Positions 44,349 through 54,780 of a stretch of 64,000 bases of DNA are shown here, in pieces. The DNA comes from Bifidobacterium sp. ESL0775 (GTDB lineage: Bacteria > Actinomycetota > Actinomycetes > Actinomycetales > Bifidobacteriaceae): NCBI RefSeq assembly GCF_029395475.1, contig NZ_CP113917.1:930001-994000 (forward strand). Reading direction: 5' to 3'. The notes beneath the pieces are model-generated. The model did not search any database. It saw only the letters and a list, made by a program, of their open reading frames with translations, and was not told the origin of the DNA. The position numbers and the translations under genes are program-made. The number at the start of each line of letters is the position of its first letter. The first letter of the stretch is position 1.

Positions 44349-45689
44349 TTACTGATTTTTCGTTTCGGAGCTGTCCGGAACAACGGCCTTCAGTGCCTTG
44401 GCGCCGATATCGCGGCGGTAGAAGAAACCGGGGGTGTCTAGGGTATCCAACGTGCTGTAGATCTTGGACTGGGCGGCTTGGAGGGTCGGGGCGATGGTTT
44501 CGTAGACCAGGACGCGGCCGGAGGATGAGACCAAACCGGTTGAAGAGGCTGGGTCGGCGGTTTTCTGGCCTTCGGGATGCTTTGGCGTTTTCACTCCGGC
44601 GTAATAGATATGGGAATCCGCGTCGGTGGGAATGGCCGGAACGGGTGTGCCTTCCTTCGGCTTGCCGGGGTAGCCGTCGGATGCCAGCACCACGCCGAGG
44701 GCCGTGGCATCCGTGCGCCAGGTGAAGGTCGGCGATTCATCGTTGAGGATGGCGTTGATGGCCTTGCCAAGGTCGCTCGTGAGTAGCGGCAACACGGCTT
44801 CCGTCTCGGGATCGCCGAAACGGGCGTTGAACTCGATGACCTTCGGACCTTCGTCGGTGGCGATGAGACCGGCGTAGAGGATACCGGTGAAGGGGATACC
44901 TTCTTCGGCCAGCGCTTCGAGCGTTGGACGGACGATGGTATTGATGGCCTGTTCAACCGTGTCATCGCTGATTTGTGGAACCGGGCTGTAGGCTCCCATG
45001 CCGCCGGTGTTCGGGCCTTTGTCGCCGTCATAGGCGCGTTTGTGGTCCTGCGAGATGGGCATCGGCCAGAATTCGGTGCCGTTGACGAAGCTCATCAGCG
45101 AGAATTCCTGGCCTTCAAGGAATTCCTCTACCACTACTTTGAGGTCGGTGTTGCCAAAACGATGCTCGACGAAAATGTCTTCGAGGGCACCGAGCGCCGT
45201 CTGTGTGTCGAGCGCGACGGTCACGCCCTTTCCTGCGGCCAGCCCGTCGGCCTTGATGACGATGGGCGCCCCATGTTCCATGACATATGCCGCGGCCGCA
45301 TCATAGTCGGTGAAGGTACGATAGGTGGCGGTCGGGATGGCGTGGCGAGCCATGAGCTGCTTGGCGAAATCCTTGGAACCTTCGACCTGGGCGGCGGCAC
45401 GGGTGGGTCCGAACGCCTTGAGCCCGACCTCTCGGAAATCGTCGACGATGCCATGGATCAGCGGCACCTCAGGCCCGACGAGCGCCCAATCGTAACCGCT
45501 CGATTGCATGAACTCGATCAACGCGGCGTGGTTCGACGGGTCGATGTGGGTGGTGCGGATGCCGTCGAGCTCCATGCCAGGATTGCCGGGAGCGACGGTG
45601 ACTTCATCGACGCTCGCGCCTTTGAGCAGCGTCGCGGCGATGGCGTGTTCGCGCGCGCCCGATCCGATGACCAAAACCTTCATACCCAT
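44349..45689 (-). CDS. purD: Phosphoribosylamine-glycine ligase
   Basis: ATP-grasp enzyme (446 aa) making GAR from phosphoribosylamine and glycine. It shows MKVLVIGSGAREHA at the N-terminus, the VIKADGLAAGKGV grasp lysine block, and FNARFGDPETEAVLPLL. ATG 45689 was preferred over the longer frame (45722) because AAGGA lies 6 nt upstream. There is a small Pro/Thr/Ser insertion near the C-terminus (KTPKHPEGQKTADPASSTGL). It is the last gene of the operon purL-F-M-D, 113 nt after purM. It meets mcrC-A tail-to-tail. Confidence 0.98.
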   Translation of the reverse strand: MGMKVLVIGSGAREHAIAATLLKGASVDEVTVAPGNPGMELDGIRTTHIDPSNHAALIEFMQSSGYDWALVGPEVPLIHGIVDDFREVGLKAFGPTRAAAQVEGSKDFAKQLMARHAIPTATYRTFTDYDAAAAYVMEHGAPIVIKADGLAAGKGVTVALDTQTALGALEDIFVEHRFGNTDLKVVVEEFLEGQEFSLMSFVNGTEFWPMPISQDHKRAYDGDKGPNTGGMGAYSPVPQISDDTVEQAINTIVRPTLEALAEEGIPFTGILYAGLIATDEGPKVIEFNARFGDPETEAVLPLLTSDLGKAINAILNDESPTFTWRTDATALGVVLASDGYPGKPKEGTPVPAIPTDADSHIYYAGVKTPKHPEGQKTADPASSTGLVSSSGRVLVYETIAPTLQAAQSKIYSTLDTLDTPGFFYRRDIGAKALKAVVPDSSETKNQ

Positions 45690-45802
45690 TTCGTGTCCTT
45701 CCGCAGTTTTTGTCTTATTCAATTATGTTGCTTGGCCTGGTTTTACGCCAATACTTAGTGATTTTCGGGATTCTTGATGTCTCACACATGGGGGGACGGA
45801 AA

Positions 45803-46843
45803 TCATTCGAATCGCACGCGTTGCCCGTCGCTGGGTTCGGGAACGATCGAGCCGATGACATGGCCGGTTTCGCCGACGGTTTCAAGCGTCTCAAGCGCTT
45901 GCTTCACGTTCGCCGAATCGATGGCCAAGACCATGCCGATACCCATGTTGAAGACGTTGAACATCTCCTTGTGGTCGATGCTACCGGCACGTTCGATGAC
46001 GTCGAAAATCGGCGAGACGCTCCACGTGCCGACCTTGATCGAGGCTGCCAGACCGTCGGGAATCATGCGGGGGATGTTCTCGATGAACCCGCCGCCGGTG
46101 ATGTGTGCGACGCCCTTGATAAGTCCTGCGGCGAAAAGCGGCTTGAGCGCCTTGACGTAGATTTTCGTCGGGGTCAAGAGGACGTCGCCCAGCGTCGCAT
46201 CGCCGAGCTCGTCAAGTTTCGTGTCGATGCTGTATCCGGCTTCGTGGAACAGGGCTTCGCGCACCAGCGAGAATCCGTTGGAATGGACCCCCGAGGATTC
46301 CAGACCGATCAGCGCATCACCTTCGCGGATACCCGAGCCGTCAACAATGGCAGACTTTTCGGCGACGCCAACAGCGAATCCAGCCAAATCGTATTCGTCT
46401 TGCGCATACATGCCGGGCATTTCCGCCGTCTCGCCGCCGATCAGCGCCGACTCCGCCTGAACGCAACCGTCGGCCACGCCGGAGACGACCTGTTCCAGAA
46501 GAGCGGGATCGTTCTTGCCACAGGCGATGTAATCGAGGAAGAACAGCGGCTGGGCGCCTTGGGCGGCGATGTCGTTGACGCACATCGCCACGCAGTCGAT
46601 GCCGATGGTGTCGTGCTTGCCGGCCATGTTCGCGACCATGAGCTTGGTGCCCACGCCGTCGGTGCCGGAGACCAGCATCGGCTCCTTGTATCCGAGGCTG
46701 GCCAGGTCGAAAAGCCCGCCGAAACCGCCGATGCCGCCGACCACGCCGGGACGGTTGGTCCGTGCCACGTGCGATTTGATGCGGCGGACGACCTCGTAGC
46801 CGGCCTCGACGCTGACTCCCGCTTGTTCGTATGCTTGAGGCAT
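45803..46843 (-). CDS. purM: Phosphoribosylformylglycinamidine cyclo-ligase
   Basis: AIR synthetase (346 aa), which closes the imidazole ring of FGAM using ATP. Conserved GVDVxAGYE-like start ([14 protein letters not shown]), [10 protein letters not shown], the [15 protein letters not shown] metal site and [10 protein letters not shown] are visible. AAGGAGGG 6 nt before ATG 46843 is strong. Its start lies 1 nt after the purF stop, so the two are translationally coupled. Confidence 0.98.
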   Translation of the reverse strand: MPQAYEQAGVSVEAGYEVVRRIKSHVARTNRPGVVGGIGGFGGLFDLASLGYKEPMLVSGTDGVGTKLMVANMAGKHDTIGIDCVAMCVNDIAAQGAQPLFFLDYIACGKNDPALLEQVVSGVADGCVQAESALIGGETAEMPGMYAQDEYDLAGFAVGVAEKSAIVDGSGIREGDALIGLESSGVHSNGFSLVREALFHEAGYSIDTKLDELGDATLGDVLLTPTKIYVKALKPLFAAGLIKGVAHITGGGFIENIPRMIPDGLAASIKVGTWSVSPIFDVIERAGSIDHKEMFNVFNMGIGMVLAIDSANVKQALETLETVGETGHVIGSIVPEPSDGQRVRFE

Positions 46844-46844
46844 G

Positions 46845-48419
46845 CTATGCCCTCCTTGTGGTGGTGGCTGTGGCGCTTATGTTATTTGTATGACTTTTAC
46901 TGTTGCCATCATGGCTGGATGGTTCGATGTCGCGGTATTCGTTGTCCACGTATTGGCTTTCGTATTTGGCGAAATGCGGCAGGCGCTCGCGTTCCTCGGG
47001 TTTGAGCGAAGCGAGGAATTCGACTTCGTAATCGTCCAAGGCGGTGGGGTAGTCGCCGTTGAAGTAGGCGACGCACAGGCCTCCGTAGGGCGCGTCGGCG
47101 TTGAGGCCGATCGATTCGATGAGGCCGTCGAGGCTCAGGAATTGCAGGGAATCCGCGCCGATGTATTTCCGAATCCCCTCGACGCTCATGCGCGCGGCGA
47201 TCAGTTCGCGGGTGGTGGAGATGTCAATGCCGTAGAAGCATGGGTATTTCAGCGGCGGCGAGCTGATGCGCATGTGCACCTCGGCCGCGCCCGCTTCGCG
47301 CAGCAGTTGGACGATGCGCTTGGAAGTGGTGCCACGCACGATGGAGTCATCGATGACGATGATCCTTTTGCCTTTGACCACGCCTCGCACCGCCGAAAGC
47401 TTCATCCGAACACCCTGTTCGCGTAGTTCCTGCGTGGGTTGGATGAACGTGCGGGCGATGTATTGGTTCTTTATCAGTCCCATCTCATTGGGCAAGCCGC
47501 TGGCTTCGGCGTAGCCGGAAGCGGCGGAAAGCGAGGAATTCGGCACTCCGATGACCATGTCGGCGTCGACCGGCGTTTCCTTGGCAAGGCGCGCGCCCAT
47601 GCGCTTGCGGGCGGAGTGGACGTTGACGCCGTAGATATTGGAATCCGGGCGGGCGAAGTAGATGAACTCCATCGAGCAGATGGCCAGTTGGGTTTTGTCG
47701 GTGTATGACATGATGTGATAGCCGTCATCATCCACGACCACGATTTCACCAGGACGAATATCGCGTACGAGTTCTGCGCCCACCGTGTCCAACGCGCAGG
47801 TCTCGCTGGCCAGCACATAGGCCCCGTTGCTCATCCGTCCTAGCGAAAGCGGGCGGAAGCCGTTCGGGTCAAGCGCCCCGATCATCGCGTTCTCGGTCAT
47901 CAAAAGGTAGGCGAAACCGCCATGAACGATGTTCAGCGCCTCCTTGAGCTTCTCGATGAATGTCGGCTTGCTCGAGCGGCGGATCAGGTGCATCAGCACT
48001 TCGGTGTCGGAATTCGAGTGGAAGATGGCGCCTTCGTTCTCCAATTTGGCGCGTAATGCAATGCAGTTGGTAAGGTTGCCGTTGTGGGCCAAGGCGAAAT
48101 CGCCATCGTGGAAACGGAAGATGAACGGCTGGATGTTGTCGATGCCGCTGGAGCCGCTGGTGGCGTAGCGGACGTGCCCGATGGCCCGGTCGCCGGTGAG
48201 CCGTTCGATCTCGTGCTCGTCGTGGAACACTTCGGTCAGCAGTCCCAGCCCGCGATGGCCGATGAGCCTGCCGTGGTCATTGGAGACCATGCCGGCGCCT
48301 TCCTGCCCGCGGTGTTGCAGCGCGTGCAGGCCGAAATAGGTCAGACGCGAGGCTTCAGGATGGCCCCAGACGCCGAACAGGCCACATTCCTCGTGGACAT
48401 CCTCGAGTTCGAATGACAT
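46845..48419 (-). CDS. purF: Amidophosphoribosyltransferase
   Basis: Committing step of purine synthesis (524 aa): PRPP + glutamine to phosphoribosylamine. The N-terminal nucleophile hydrolase has an 11-residue propeptide before C12 ([11 protein letters not shown]), with [14 protein letters not shown] close by. The C-terminal phosphoribosyltransferase carries the PRPP loop [12 protein letters not shown]. Four later cysteines that would mark the [4Fe-4S] type were not fully assigned. It starts 1 nt after the purL stop with GAGG inside the purL end. The C-terminal tail is Ser/Thr/Asn-rich. Confidence 0.98.
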   Translation of the reverse strand: MSFELEDVHEECGLFGVWGHPEASRLTYFGLHALQHRGQEGAGMVSNDHGRLIGHRGLGLLTEVFHDEHEIERLTGDRAIGHVRYATSGSSGIDNIQPFIFRFHDGDFALAHNGNLTNCIALRAKLENEGAIFHSNSDTEVLMHLIRRSSKPTFIEKLKEALNIVHGGFAYLLMTENAMIGALDPNGFRPLSLGRMSNGAYVLASETCALDTVGAELVRDIRPGEIVVVDDDGYHIMSYTDKTQLAICSMEFIYFARPDSNIYGVNVHSARKRMGARLAKETPVDADMVIGVPNSSLSAASGYAEASGLPNEMGLIKNQYIARTFIQPTQELREQGVRMKLSAVRGVVKGKRIIVIDDSIVRGTTSKRIVQLLREAGAAEVHMRISSPPLKYPCFYGIDISTTRELIAARMSVEGIRKYIGADSLQFLSLDGLIESIGLNADAPYGGLCVAYFNGDYPTALDDYEVEFLASLKPEERERLPHFAKYESQYVDNEYRDIEPSSHDGNSKSHTNNISATATTTRRA

Positions 48420-48420
48420 C

Positions 48421-51400
48421 TCAGGCCTCGCTTTCGTCGGTCATGTTGACGGGATTGCTCAGTTCGGTTGCCTCGGTAGCCTTTGCCGTGACATCGGTGA
48501 AATAGCGTACGCCGGCCTCGAAAATCGGCTGGAACTCGCGGCCGGGAACGTTCAAATACAACCCGTCGCCACGGCGCTCGGAATGGCCCATCTTGCCGAG
48601 CACACGGCCGTCCGGGCTGGTCAGCGCCTCGACGGCGTCCATGGAGCCATTGGGATTGTCGGCAAGATCCATGCTGGCGTTACCGTTTTCGTCCACATAT
48701 TGCGCGGCGATCTGTCCATTGTCGGCGAGCTGCCTGATTTGTTCAGGAGTGGCCACGAACCGGCCTTCACCGTGGGAGATCGGGATGGTGTAGACATCGC
48801 CGACTTCGCTGCCAGCCATCCAAGGTGACAGATTGCTTGACACCCGTGTGCGTACTAGACGGCTTTGATGCCGTCCGATGGTGTTGAAGGTCAGAGTCGG
48901 CTGGTTTTCGCTGGGTTCGACGATGTCGCCGTAAGGAACCAGGCCGAGTTTGATCAGCGCCTGGAATCCGTTGCAGATGCCAAGCATCAGGCCGTCACAG
49001 TTGCCCAGCAGATCGCGCACGGCATCGGCCACAGCCGGGGCGCGGAAGAACGCGGTGATGAATTTCGCCGATCCGTCCGGTTCATCGCCGCCGGAGAAGC
49101 CGCCGGGAATCATGACGATTTGGCTCGCCGCGATTTCCTCGGCAAGTCTGCGTGACGATTCTGCCACGGCCTCAGGGGAGAGGTTGTTGACGATCAGCGT
49201 ATGCGGGTCGGCGCCTGCCGCCTCGAACGCGGCTGCGGCGTCATATTCGCAGTTGTTGCCGGGGAACACGGGAATGAGTACGCGCGGCTTGGCCTTGAGT
49301 GGGTTGCCGATGTAGAAAGCCTTTCGGCCTTTGCGGTAACTGATGGTTTCGGCGGCAGTTTCATCACGAGCCGGAGTTGGCGTGGGAAGGCCATTTGCAG
49401 TCGTTTGAACGGTTTCTGCAACGGCTTGTGAAAGACCGTTCTGATTGTCGACGCCATGGCTGCGATAGGGGAAGATCTCCTCCATCGCGGATTCCCAGAC
49501 ATCCTGCACTTCGCCAAGGTCGACGGTCTCGCCGGCCGCGGCGAATTCGTAGGTGGCCGTGGTCGTGCCGATGACTTCGACATCGACTTGTTCGGTGCTC
49601 TGTGGCACCTCTGCGCCTTCGGCCAGCTCCACGATGAAGCTTCCATACGCAGGCTCGAACAAGGCATCAAGGTTGATGTCGTTGTTGAGTCTGACACCGA
49701 GTTGGTTGCCTAGGGCCATCTTGAACAATGCTTCGGCGCTCGCGCCATAGCCGGGTGTCGAAATCGCGAGAGCCTGGTCGGCGGTGGTCAGTTGCTCAAC
49801 GGTCGCCATGGTTCCAAGCAAATCGTCGGGATTGGGGATAAGCCGGTAAGCGCTTCCGGTGCCACCCGTGTTTTCGAAGGCTTCGCCGTATTCATACCGT
49901 TTCGGCGCGATGCGAACGATGTGATGCCCGTAGCCCTTGAATTCCGGCGATACCGTACGGCTCATGTCTCCGGTCGACACGGCGAAGGAAACCAGTGTCG
50001 GCGGCACGTCCAATTCCTTGCCATCCTGTTCGAAGCTGCCGCTCATCGAGTCCTTGCCGCCGATGGCTCCGACCTTCAAGTCAAGCTGGGCGCTCAGCGC
50101 GCCAAGCAATGCCGCGGTTGGTTTGCCCCAACGTTCGGGGTCTTGGTGCAGCCTGCCGAAATACTCTTGGAAGCTCAGATAGGCGTTCTCTCTGGTGAAG
50201 CCGGTCGCGACGAGCTTGCAGATGGATTCCACCACGGCCAGATAGGCTCCGGCGAACTGGTTGCGTTCCGTGATATACGGGTTGAAGCTCCATGCCATCG
50301 CGCTTGCTGTGCTCGTCAACCCACCTGGAACCGGGAGTTTGGCGACCATGGCCTGGCTTGGTGTCAGCTGCTTGCGTCCGCCGAACGGCATCAGCACAGT
50401 GCCGGCACCGATGGTGGAATCGAAACGTTCGGCAAGGCCTTTGTTGCCGGCGACGTTGATATCGCTGACCAATGAGGTCAAACGTTCCTTAAGATCGCCG
50501 GATTCCCAAGCTTCGGGAACCGAATAATCCTCGGCCGGCAGCACATGGACATTCTGGTGTTTGGCCGCGCCATTCGAGGCGAGGAATTCGCGGGAAAGGT
50601 CGACGATTCGCTTACCTCGCCAATCCATGACCATACGAGGCTCGGCGGTGACGGTGGCGATGACCGTGGCCTCAAGGTTCTCCTCACGGGCGTAGCGTAG
50701 GAACTCGTCCACATCCTCGGCCGCCACATCGACGGCCATGCGTTCCTGCGATTCGGAAATGGCCAGTTCCGTGCCGTCCAATCCCTCGTATTTCTTGGGG
50801 ACTTTATCAAGGTCGATTTCCAACCCATCGGCGATTTCGCCGGTCGCTACGGAAACGCCGCCCGCTCCGAAATCGTTGCAGCGCTTGATGAGTACGCTGG
50901 CATCGTGCCGACGGAACAACCGTTGCAACTTGCGTTCGACGGTCGCGTTGCCCTTCTGCACCTCGGCTCCCGATTCAACCAAACTGTCGGTATCCTGCGC
51001 TTTGGAAGCGCCGGTCGCGCCTCCGATGCCGTCTCGTCCGGTGCGTCCGCCGAGCAGAATTATTTTGTCGCCCGGTGTCGGGGTTTCACGGCGTACATTC
51101 TCCGCCGGAGCCGCGCCGACTACCGCCCCGACTTCCATACGCTTGGCGACGTATCCGGGATGATAGATTTCATCGACCTGTCCGGTCGCCAGCCCGATCT
51201 GGTTGCCGTATGAGGAATAACCCTGTGCGGCGGTGGTGACGAGTTTGCGTTGCGGCAGCTTGCCTTCCAACGTCTGTGAGACGGGAACGCGCGGGTCGCC
51301 AGCCCCGGTGACGCGCATGGCTTGATAGACGTAGGCACGGCCGCTCAGGGGATCGCGGATGCAGCCGCCGATGCAGGTGGCCGCCCCGCCGAACGGCTCG

Positions 51401-52380
51401 ATTTCCGTGGGATGGTTGTGCGTCTCGTTTTTGAAGAGGAAGAGCCAATCCTGCGGTTCGCCGTCGACGTCCACCTTGATTTTGACGGTGCAGGCGTTGA
51501 TTTCCTCGGACTTGTCGAGTCCGGTCAGCTCGCCTTTGGCCTCGAGCTCCTTGGCGCCGATGGTGCCCATGTCCATAAGCGTGACTGGCTTGTTGGTGCG
51601 CCCCAGATCCTGCCGGACCTTGAGATAGCGCTCGAATGCGGCCTTGACCACGCTGTCGTCGATATCGACCCGCGTCAGCTCGGTGCCGAAGGTCGTGTGG
51701 CGGCAGTGGTCGGACCAATAGGTGTCGATCACCTTGATTTCGGTGATGGTCGGTTCGCGGTGCTCGCCGCGGAAATAGGTTTGGCAGCACTTGGCGTCGC
51801 CCAGATCCATCGCCAGCCCACGCTGGTCGATGAAACGTCGCAATCCGGCATCGTCAAGCTCGTTGAAGCCATCAATCACTTCGACATCGGCTGGAACCTT
51901 GACTTGGTTTTCCAAGGTCTCGCGCGTCTCAAGTCCAGTTTCGTGCGCGTCGACAGGATTGATCACATAGCGTTTGATGGCCGCAACGTCCTCGGGGGAG
52001 AGGTCGCCGTACAACGCATAGATTTTCGCCGTCCGCACATCCGGTCGTGTTCCTTGGCTGAGCAATTGGATGCACTGGCTGGCCGATTCCGCCCGCTGGT
52101 CGAACTGTCCTGGCAGATACTCAACCGCGAAAACCTGCGCGCCTTGCAAATCAGGCAGGCTCCGAGCGGCCGTATCCACTGGCGGTTCACTGAACACGGT
52201 AGGAATGGCCGCTTCGAACAGCTCGGAATCCAATCCCTGGGCATCGTAGCGGTTGATGATGCGAATGCGTTCGAGTCCCGTGAGCCCGAGCACATCCCGC
52301 AGCTCGCCCGCGAGATTGGAGGCTTCGACGTCGAAGCCGGGTTTCTTTTCTACGTACACACGAAAAACTGGTGAAAGCAC
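48421..52380 (-). CDS. purL: Phosphoribosylformylglycinamidine synthase, large single-chain form
   Basis: 1319-aa PurL, containing in one chain the PurS-like N-terminal part ([23 protein letters not shown]), the two-lobed synthase ([42 protein letters not shown]) and a C-terminal glutaminase ([15 protein letters not shown], catalytic-cysteine block [24 protein letters not shown]). Bifidobacteria use this long form where many Gram-positives have separate PurS, PurQ and PurL. The GTG start at 52380 has AAGGAA 5 nt upstream. It is preceded by a possible promoter and, further upstream, by the purC terminator. Confidence 0.98.
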   Translation of the reverse strand: MLSPVFRVYVEKKPGFDVEASNLAGELRDVLGLTGLERIRIINRYDAQGLDSELFEAAIPTVFSEPPVDTAARSLPDLQGAQVFAVEYLPGQFDQRAESASQCIQLLSQGTRPDVRTAKIYALYGDLSPEDVAAIKRYVINPVDAHETGLETRETLENQVKVPADVEVIDGFNELDDAGLRRFIDQRGLAMDLGDAKCCQTYFRGEHREPTITEIKVIDTYWSDHCRHTTFGTELTRVDIDDSVVKAAFERYLKVRQDLGRTNKPVTLMDMGTIGAKELEAKGELTGLDKSEEINACTVKIKVDVDGEPQDWLFLFKNETHNHPTEIEPFGGAATCIGGCIRDPLSGRAYVYQAMRVTGAGDPRVPVSQTLEGKLPQRKLVTTAAQGYSSYGNQIGLATGQVDEIYHPGYVAKRMEVGAVVGAAPAENVRRETPTPGDKIILLGGRTGRDGIGGATGASKAQDTDSLVESGAEVQKGNATVERKLQRLFRRHDASVLIKRCNDFGAGGVSVATGEIADGLEIDLDKVPKKYEGLDGTELAISESQERMAVDVAAEDVDEFLRYAREENLEATVIATVTAEPRMVMDWRGKRIVDLSREFLASNGAAKHQNVHVLPAEDYSVPEAWESGDLKERLTSLVSDINVAGNKGLAERFDSTIGAGTVLMPFGGRKQLTPSQAMVAKLPVPGGLTSTASAMAWSFNPYITERNQFAGAYLAVVESICKLVATGFTRENAYLSFQEYFGRLHQDPERWGKPTAALLGALSAQLDLKVGAIGGKDSMSGSFEQDGKELDVPPTLVSFAVSTGDMSRTVSPEFKGYGHHIVRIAPKRYEYGEAFENTGGTGSAYRLIPNPDDLLGTMATVEQLTTADQALAISTPGYGASAEALFKMALGNQLGVRLNNDINLDALFEPAYGSFIVELAEGAEVPQSTEQVDVEVIGTTTATYEFAAAGETVDLGEVQDVWESAMEEIFPYRSHGVDNQNGLSQAVAETVQTTANGLPTPTPARDETAAETISYRKGRKAFYIGNPLKAKPRVLIPVFPGNNCEYDAAAAFEAAGADPHTLIVNNLSPEAVAESSRRLAEEIAASQIVMIPGGFSGGDEPDGSAKFITAFFRAPAVADAVRDLLGNCDGLMLGICNGFQALIKLGLVPYGDIVEPSENQPTLTFNTIGRHQSRLVRTRVSSNLSPWMAGSEVGDVYTIPISHGEGRFVATPEQIRQLADNGQIAAQYVDENGNASMDLADNPNGSMDAVEALTSPDGRVLGKMGHSERRGDGLYLNVPGREFQPIFEAGVRYFTDVTAKATEATELSNPVNMTDESEA

Positions 52381-52422
52381 TGAAGTTCCTTAGCACTGCT
52401 GGTCAAGAAGTTGAAATGAGGA

Positions 52423-52451
52423 AGTATGGAAAACGAGAAACGATGCGGCAA
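52423..52451 (-). promoter_or_regulatory. Putative purL promoter
   Basis: Minus-strand TTGCCG (52446-52451), 17-bp spacer, CATACT (52423-52428). It lies between the purC terminator and the purL GTG, so purL-F-M-D could be transcribed independently of purC. Confidence 0.4.
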
Positions 52452-52457
52452 CCAAAA

Positions 52458-52494
52458 ATCGCTCGCATACCAACGATTCAGGTATGCGAGCGAT
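52458..52494 (-). terminator. Rho-independent terminator after purC
   Basis: Perfect 14-bp stem: on the minus strand ATCGCTCGCATACC (52494-52481) and GGTATGCGAGCGAT (52471-52458), followed by TTTTT. It interrupts an otherwise continuous pur gene order and could act as an attenuator. Confidence 0.88.
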
Positions 52495-52497
52495 ATG

Positions 52498-53247
52498 TCA
52501 TTCGACCTTGACGCCTCGGCGGTCGGCCAAATCAAGCAGTCGTTTGTGGATTTCCTCATAGGCGGGAATGATGTCGCCGAGATCCCGCCGGAAGAGGTCC
52601 TTGTCGAGATGCTCGACTTTGCCGGACCTGTCCTTCAAATCCCAGAGCCTGCAGGTGTCGGGCGTGATCTCGTCGGCCAGGACGATCTCACCATCCTTGT
52701 TCTTGCCCTCCTCGATCTTGAAATCGACCAGTTTCACATCGATGTCGCGGAAAATCTTGGTGAGCTTTTCGTTGATGTCGAGGGCCTGCCGAGAGACTTC
52801 GGCCATGTCCTCGTCGGTGGCGAGGCCAAGTGCCACGATGCCATCGACGTTGATGAACGGGTCGTGCAGTTCGTCGGATTTGTAGCAGAACTCGAGAATC
52901 GGACGCTTGAGTTCGGTGCCTTCCTCAATGCCGTAACGCTGGGCGAAGGAACCGGCAGCGGTGTTGCGCATGATGATCTCGAGCGGGAACATGGAGATTT
53001 TCTCATTGAGCTGTTCGGTGTCGGAGACGCGGCGGATGAAATCCGTTTTGACGCCCTCGGCCTCCAAAAGCCTGAAGAGAACCGTCGTGATGCGGTTGTT
53101 GAGGCTTCCCTTTCCTTGAATCTGGGCCTTTTTCGCGCCGTCGCCGGCGGTGGCCTGATTCATATATTCGACCCAGAGAACATTCGGGTCATCCGTTGAA
53201 TAGAGCTTTTTGGCTTTGCCCTTGTAGAGCATGTCCAGTTTCTCCAT
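52498..53247 (-). CDS. purC: SAICAR synthetase
   Basis: Joins aspartate to CAIR (249 aa). It shows the [16 protein letters not shown] loop, [50 protein letters not shown] (metal/ATP site) and [13 protein letters not shown] 53247 has GGAAGG about 7 nt upstream; the longer frame to 53313 is not conserved. A strong terminator lies only 4 nt after its stop, so purC may be largely monocistronic. Confidence 0.98.
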   Translation of the reverse strand: MEKLDMLYKGKAKKLYSTDDPNVLWVEYMNQATAGDGAKKAQIQGKGSLNNRITTVLFRLLEAEGVKTDFIRRVSDTEQLNEKISMFPLEIIMRNTAAGSFAQRYGIEEGTELKRPILEFCYKSDELHDPFINVDGIVALGLATDEDMAEVSRQALDINEKLTKIFRDIDVKLVDFKIEEGKNKDGEIVLADEITPDTCRLWDLKDRSGKVEHLDKDLFRRDLGDIIPAYEEIHKRLLDLADRRGVKVE

Positions 53248-53503
53248 GATTCGCCTTCCCGTAGAGTAACGAGATTGATTGAATGAGGTGAACTTACAAC
53301 AAAAATATACCAACTGAAGCCAACAATTTCGTTCGTCGTCGTGCGCAAAAATGCGACAACAGATACATTATTTATATGGAAGCGTTTTATCTCTTACGTC
53401 ATTTCCCAATAAATTCGGCCATTGTAAATTTTCTGTTACGACTTATTTCCTCGGTAAAAGAAATAATTCCGCGTTTGGATAGATACCATTATGACAAAGT
53501 TAT

Positions 53504-54430
53504 TTAAGAAACTTGCCAAATTTTTTCTTGTTGCCAATTCGCGGGGATACCCATCGAACGAGCGACATCTACTTGTGGAATGTCGCCAGGTATGCTCGAC
53601 AAAACTTGTAAAAGCCCTCGTAAGCTTGTTTCGGCATTGAGGCTTGACAGTAAGAATACGAGAACTGCAATGCCGCCATACATTTTTGTCGATGACTCAA
53701 TTGCATGTTCAAGTAAAGATATCGCGGGTGTGATACTTGGAGTGACGATGAGTGAACGGTTGTATAGCCGACCATGGTGGGCGCAGAGATTTCGAATGAA
53801 ATTGAGACAGTTAAGCCATGATTTGAGAGTCGCCTGATCGGCACCATAAGTAATAGCGATTTGTGTTCGCATCTGGTAAGGAAGAAAACTGTATAGGTTC
53901 CGGAGCATTGCGAATTCCATTATTTCGGTTGCTGCCCAAATCGGTATTTCTCCGTCGTAGTCGTGCCTGAAATGTTTAACAAAGTCCTCTCTTGAGTGAT
54001 TTTGACGCTCGCTAAATTTGGTGATGAATCTGCCATATTCGATAGCGTTCAAAGCAGGATCCAAAACTTTTGGTTTTAAATAAAGGAATGGATCTTGTTT
54101 CCCAATGGTATAGGCTAAACGAGAGCGTAAGGAAATCTCAAGACTTGCTATAGCTGAAAATAGTTGGCTGCGTAGTTGTTGGTCAAAATTATATATCCGT
54201 AATACGTCTCTAAAGTCAGAGCCGTACATGAAGTCGCTGGAACGAGAATGTGTTGTCTTGTCGATTTTCCGAAACATGTACCAGAAGCCGCTGAGACGGT
54301 AATATCCGATTTGAGAAAGTTCGTTACGGTATGGTTCAACGTTTTGCATGCCGTGTGCTTTGAGTTTGGTGCATTGCTCGTCCAGACTCAGCCATGGCTT
54401 TTCGTAATGAGGATGGTTCCCTGTCGTCAT
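53504..54430 (-). CDS. Abi_2-family abortive infection protein (AbiD/F-like)
   Basis: 308 aa. Abi_2 pattern: KPWLSLDEQCTKLKAHGM at the start, IGYYRLSGFWYMFR, then YNFDQQLRSQLFSAIASLEISLRSRLAYTIG, PIWAATEIMEFAML, and the HEPN-like RNLCAHHGRLYNR motif near residue 215 (Rx4-6H), a probable ribonuclease site. Such proteins abort phage infection by toxic RNase activity. GGGAG lies 6 nt before the ATG. AT-rich codon use and its position between purC and McrBC module B mark it as part of an accessory defence patch. Confidence 0.9.
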   Translation of the reverse strand: MTTGNHPHYEKPWLSLDEQCTKLKAHGMQNVEPYRNELSQIGYYRLSGFWYMFRKIDKTTHSRSSDFMYGSDFRDVLRIYNFDQQLRSQLFSAIASLEISLRSRLAYTIGKQDPFLYLKPKVLDPALNAIEYGRFITKFSERQNHSREDFVKHFRHDYDGEIPIWAATEIMEFAMLRNLYSFLPYQMRTQIAITYGADQATLKSWLNCLNFIRNLCAHHGRLYNRSLIVTPSITPAISLLEHAIESSTKMYGGIAVLVFLLSSLNAETSLRGLLQVLSSIPGDIPQVDVARSMGIPANWQQEKIWQVS

Positions 54431-54780
54431 CGTCGGCTCCCGGAAAAGAAAAAATGATGACCGCCCCTGAGCCGTTTACACGGCATCAGGACGGCCTTGC
54501 ATTTATCAATCTATCTTATAATTAATGATTTTGCAAGTTTATTGTAGTTAAGGGCCGAGTTTAGGTAACTGATTGATACGGCTGTGCTGTAATATGCCAG
54601 GTTTGCCGTGAAGTGGTCTTGTGATACTGAAACCGTCGTTTTGCGAATCGTCAATTGTCGGGTTTCCAAGAACCGGAATTTAGTACATAAGTCTTTTGTA
54701 AACGATAAGAATTTATTGCATAAGTCTTTTGTGAACGATAAATTTAGTATTTGTTGAAATAAACAAGCAATGGAGCGGTT
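54431..54780 (+). other. Intergenic region between abi and mcrB-B
   Basis: 350 nt, AT-rich, no gene seen. It contains the direct-repeat pair at 54686-54741 and the presumed mcrB-B promoter: TTGCAT (54717-54722), 17-bp spacer, TAAATT (54740-54745). Both promoter elements overlap the second repeat. Confidence 0.5.
54686..54741 (+). repeat. Direct repeat pair upstream of mcrB-B
   Basis: Two 23-bp copies starting at 54686 and 54719 (CATAAGTCTTTTGT, then A or G, then AACGATAA) differ at one base. Their start-to-start distance is 33 bp, about three helical turns. The second copy overlaps the predicted promoter. They are candidate binding sites for a regulator of the restriction module. Confidence 0.75.

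Noticed and set aside
51322-52374. 350-codon frame opposite purL
   Set aside because: Shadow of purL.
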